A stretch of 41,974 nucleotides of DNA, taken from NCBI GenBank assembly GCA_002319795.1, contig DCFU01000033.1, positions 1 to 41,974 on the forward strand, read 5' to 3'. The stretch's first letter is position 1. The number at the start of each line of letters is the position of its first letter. The notes beneath the pieces are model-generated. The model did not search any database, was not told the DNA's origin, and was given only the letters and a program-made list of their open reading frames with translations. The DNA is from Megamonas sp. UBA1796 (GTDB taxonomy: Bacteria > Bacillota > Negativicutes > Selenomonadales > Selenomonadaceae). Below, one piece after another: positions 40,040 through 41,974 of the stretch. The position numbers and the translations under genes were made by a program.

Positions 40040-40055
40040 TAAATATTTTATACAT
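40023..40055. promoter_or_regulatory. 12-bp inverted repeat around the -35 box, probable operator
   Basis: ATGTATAAAATA (40023-40034) and TATTTTATACAT (40044-40055) are perfect inverse copies with a 9-base centre, and the repeat brackets the -35 box at 40034-40039. This placement is typical of repressor sites. It lacks the central CG common in LacI-family operators, so the regulator may or may not be the LacI-type protein of the operon. The rest of the 430-base gap 39939-40371 is AT-rich. Confidence 0.5.
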
Positions 40056-40231
40056 TTTTTCTTTCTTTATTTAAAGTATTTTATAAACAGCAGCGAACAA
40101 AAGCTTTATTATCCGCATTCAAACAGAAACAGTCTTATTTTTGTTTGTTATATAATACAAGAGGTTTATTTTATATAAATCTTTCTGTAAATTTTTATAT
40201 AATTTTTTATATAAAATATGTTTGTTTATAC

Positions 40232-40371
40232 TTAGTAATCTATCGTCATTCCGGCCTGAATATCCACAAGTAGTCCTTCATTCCTATCGCTATAAAAAAT
40301 GAGTGCAGATCGTCACGCATCTATCATACGCGCAACGTCCACACCCATAGAATCTTGTCCGACAAGCAACC
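40232..40371 (-). pseudogene. Decayed coding fragment after the DsrE-like gene
   Basis: On the minus strand one frame reads LLVGQDSMGVDVARMIDA, a TGA stop (40315 to 40313), then SALIFYSDRNEGLLVDIQAG and a few more residues before a TAA (40234 to 40232). Both halves look protein-like and the base composition is higher in GC than the flanking AT-rich DNA, so this may be the tail of a broken gene. I cannot name the family. Confidence 0.3.
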
Positions 40372-40716
40372 TCAAGGCTTAATGTATGCATATCCCTGCT
40401 CTTGCAAATCGACTATTTTTGTAATACCAGCAGAAACCGTATGTACATAATCCGGCAAATCCTCTTCTGCTATATTGTTGCCCTTCAAAGCATTGCGGCA
40501 AAAATAGAAAACAACACCCTTTTGTACAGCATCCCGGATGCTCTGCTGCATTTTCTCCTGTCCGTCCTGCCAAACCATTACCGCACCGGCGTTGGAAACT
40601 ACAGCAATATCATGAGCATCCGCACGGATATCAGCAAGGAAGTTCCGAATATTCCCCAAGACCAATGCCCACTTATCCATCTGATCAATATGGAAGACCA
40701 CATGCCATTTTCTCAT
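40372..40716 (-). CDS. DsrE-like small protein
   Basis: 114 residues. The pattern M-R-K-W-H-V-V-F-H-I-D, V-V-S-N-A-G-A-V, and V-V-F-Y-F-C-R-N-A-L-K fits the DsrE/DsrF-like fold (COG1416-type): short alternating strands and helices with a cysteine (F-C-R) at the usual sulfur-relay position. Function unknown; family members are linked with sulfur transfer or redox processes. GAGGG precedes the ATG. Ferritin and peroxidase genes are close by upstream. Confidence 0.72.
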   Translation of the reverse strand: MRKWHVVFHIDQMDKWALVLGNIRNFLADIRADAHDIAVVSNAGAVMVWQDGQEKMQQSIRDAVQKGVVFYFCRNALKGNNIAEEDLPDYVHTVSAGITKIVDLQEQGYAYIKP

Positions 40717-40806
40717 TATCGATCCCTCTTCCGGTAAAATACTTTATAACACATTCTTCGCAGACTATAAACATAATTTTTAAAGTGCATTCACTTCACA
40801 GCAGAC

Positions 40807-40839
40807 AAAAACGCCCGTATATGCGAACTAAACGAGCGT
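40807..40839 (-). terminator. Terminator of the ferritin gene
   Basis: An 8-bp stem ACGCCCGT (40811-40818) with ACGAGCGT (40832-40839), one G-U pair, followed on the minus strand by TTTT. It lies 30 bases past the ferritin stop. Confidence 0.7.
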
Positions 40840-40868
40840 CTGCCTTTATTCATTAGTGATATTTACTA

Positions 40869-41381
40869 TCAAATTGTCAAAGTGGGTGCCACATAGGTTC
40901 TGGTTGACAGCTCGGCATCAAACAGGTAGAGGCTTTTAGAATCATCACCAAATAAATCATATCTCTTTAAAACATCTTCTGTATTCTTTTCTTCCTCTCC
41001 CTGCTCCTTGATGAACCAATCCAAGAACTGCATCGTACGAAAATCCTTCAGTTCATATGCTTTTGCGTAAATTTCATTGATTGAAGCAGTCACTACTTTT
41101 TCATGTTCAAAAGCCGCTTCTACAGGCGTTCTGAAATCCTTGAATTCGACTTGCGGCGCTTTTATATCCTGCAGGGCAACTCTTTCTCCATTATTCAGCA
41201 AATACTGCATGAAGAGCATGGCATGATCACGTTCCTCCTGTGTCTGCACCTGAAACCAGTTAGAAAATCCATTGAGATTCGCATCGGCATAGTAACCATA
41301 AATATCCAGATAAAAATATGCGGAAAACCATTCGAGGTTCACCTGCTTATTCAACAACGACACAATTTCTTTATTTAACAT
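40869..41381 (-). CDS. ftnA: Bacterial non-heme ferritin
   Basis: 170 residues, usual length. It oxidises and stores iron in a 24-subunit shell. The ferroxidase residues are all present: Glu17, Tyr24, Glu50, His53, Glu94, Gln127 and Glu130, with E-Q-G-E-E-E near 126-131. AAGGAGGCTG precedes the ATG. It lies between the glutathione peroxidase and the DsrE-like gene, suggesting a small group dealing with iron and oxidative stress. Confidence 0.95.
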   Translation of the reverse strand: MLNKEIVSLLNKQVNLEWFSAYFYLDIYGYYADANLNGFSNWFQVQTQEERDHAMLFMQYLLNNGERVALQDIKAPQVEFKDFRTPVEAAFEHEKVVTASINEIYAKAYELKDFRTMQFLDWFIKEQGEEEKNTEDVLKRYDLFGDDSKSLYLFDAELSTRTYVAPTLTI

Positions 41382-41440
41382 GATATCTCAGCCTCCTTAA
41401 TAAATACTATAAAAGCCAGACCCCGTCTACAAGTTATTTT

Positions 41441-41974
41441 TTATATAAGCTTGTCAATATCTCCGGTCATATCCGTTGGCACCGTAGTTGGCTCATAACG
41501 CTCAACTACATTGCCCTCGCGGTCAATCAAGAACTTTGTAAAATTCCACTTGATAGAGTCACCGACAAGATATTCAGGAAACTTCTCATGAAGCGCTTTC
41601 AGCAGTCCCTTGGCAACCGGATGCGATTCATCAAACCCTTTGAACCCTTTCTGCTCTACCAGATATTGGAACAGTGGCTGCGCATGTTCACCGCGAACAT
41701 CGCCTTTTTCAAACAATTGAAAGGTAACTCCATAGTTAAACTGGCAAAATTGTTGGATTTCCTCACTGCTTCCAGGCTCTTGTGCTGCGAACTGGTTGCT
41801 GGGGAACCCTAAGATTTCAAGACCACGATCCTTATATTTCATATAGATTTCCTGCAAGTCCTTATATTGCGGTGTAAAGCCACATTTGCTGGCCGTATTC
41901 ACAAGCAAGAGAACTTTCCCCTTATAATCCGCCAATGATATTTCCTTACCCCGAATTGTTTTTACCTTAAAATC
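41441..41974 (-). CDS. Glutathione peroxidase family protein, 5' end outside the window
   Basis: The frame is open to the last base of the window and reads D-F-K-V-K-T-I-R-G-K-E-I-S-L-A-D-Y-K-G-K before the first conventional codon, which matches the normal N-terminal part of the family, so a few residues lie outside. The TTG at 41935 is an internal leucine, not the start. Catalytic residues are Cys (in A-S-K-C-G-F-T), Gln (F-P-S-N-Q-F) and Trp-Asn (K-W-N-F-T-K). The active residue is Cys rather than selenocysteine, so the protein probably uses thioredoxin to remove peroxides. Confidence 0.93.
   Translation of the reverse strand, partial: DFKVKTIRGKEISLADYKGKVLLLVNTASKCGFTPQYKDLQEIYMKYKDRGLEILGFPSNQFAAQEPGSSEEIQQFCQFNYGVTFQLFEKGDVRGEHAQPLFQYLVEQKGFKGFDESHPVAKGLLKALHEKFPEYLVGDSIKWNFTKFLIDREGNVVERYEPTTVPTDMTGDIDKLI

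Noticed and set aside
41441..41935. Glutathione peroxidase as a complete gene starting at 41935
   Set aside because: The frame continues upstream to the window edge with conserved N-terminal residues, so the gene is partial.

Overview
The window looks like chromosomal DNA from a low-to-moderate GC member of the Bacillota, most likely a Negativicute (Selenomonadales-like). Support: strong AGGAGG-type ribosome sites, an L7Ae-family gene directly ahead of the rpsL start, the Mrp/DUF134 pair, and the style of the sugar ABC operon. The genus cannot be fixed from the sequence alone. Most genes are on the minus strand; the plus strand carries two tRNAs, a chemoreceptor and an orphan LytTR regulator.

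Layout. 1-600: the start of the str operon (L7Ae-like protein, then the first codon of rpsL) behind a TTGACA-N17-TAATAT promoter. 637-13266: housekeeping and nucleobase genes: a full-length transketolase, two NCS2 nucleobase permeases, a ubiB-like kinase followed by an aroH-type chorismate mutase with an altered active site, a YkpA/YbiT-type ABC-F ATPase, a secreted glucosaminidase, an AzgA-type purine permease and guanine deaminase. The permeases and deaminase imply purine scavenging. 13469-16645: a consensus promoter drives tRNA-Pro and tRNA-Arg. They are followed by a small AT-rich island holding a 182-residue FimB-sized tyrosine recombinase bracketed by a perfect 25-bp inverted repeat, and then a methyl-accepting chemotaxis protein pointing away from it. 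17071-19092: an OPT-family transporter.

19378-23424 is the least explained part. It holds an RpiB/LacA-like isomerase and a large protein that seems to join a ribokinase-like domain lacking its catalytic Asp, an AAA+ ATPase and a C-terminal region resembling prokaryotic RyR repeats. That gene appears to start at an AUA codon and is preceded by a very short promoter-to-terminator unit (an attenuated leader or a small RNA). A 37-residue basic protein is encoded next to it. 23773-28287: a Ddl-like ATP-grasp ligase, the LytTR regulator, DUF134 + Mrp/NBP35, and a nitroreductase.

28311-39938 is a sugar operon read right to left: fucose-isomerase-like enzyme, split transketolase (two subunits), glycerol-kinase-like FGGY kinase, binding lipoprotein, DUF2291 lipoprotein, ABC ATPase, permease, RbsD, LacI-type repressor, ribokinase. 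The genes are tightly packed with overlaps. The sugar could be ribose, but isomerase + FGGY kinase + split transketolase also matches the known transketolase route for the branched pentose D-apiose; that assignment is inference. A promoter with an inverted-repeat operator lies ahead of the first gene. 40232-41974: a decayed coding fragment, a DsrE-like protein, ferritin and a glutathione peroxidase cut by the window edge, suggesting a small iron/oxidative-stress group.
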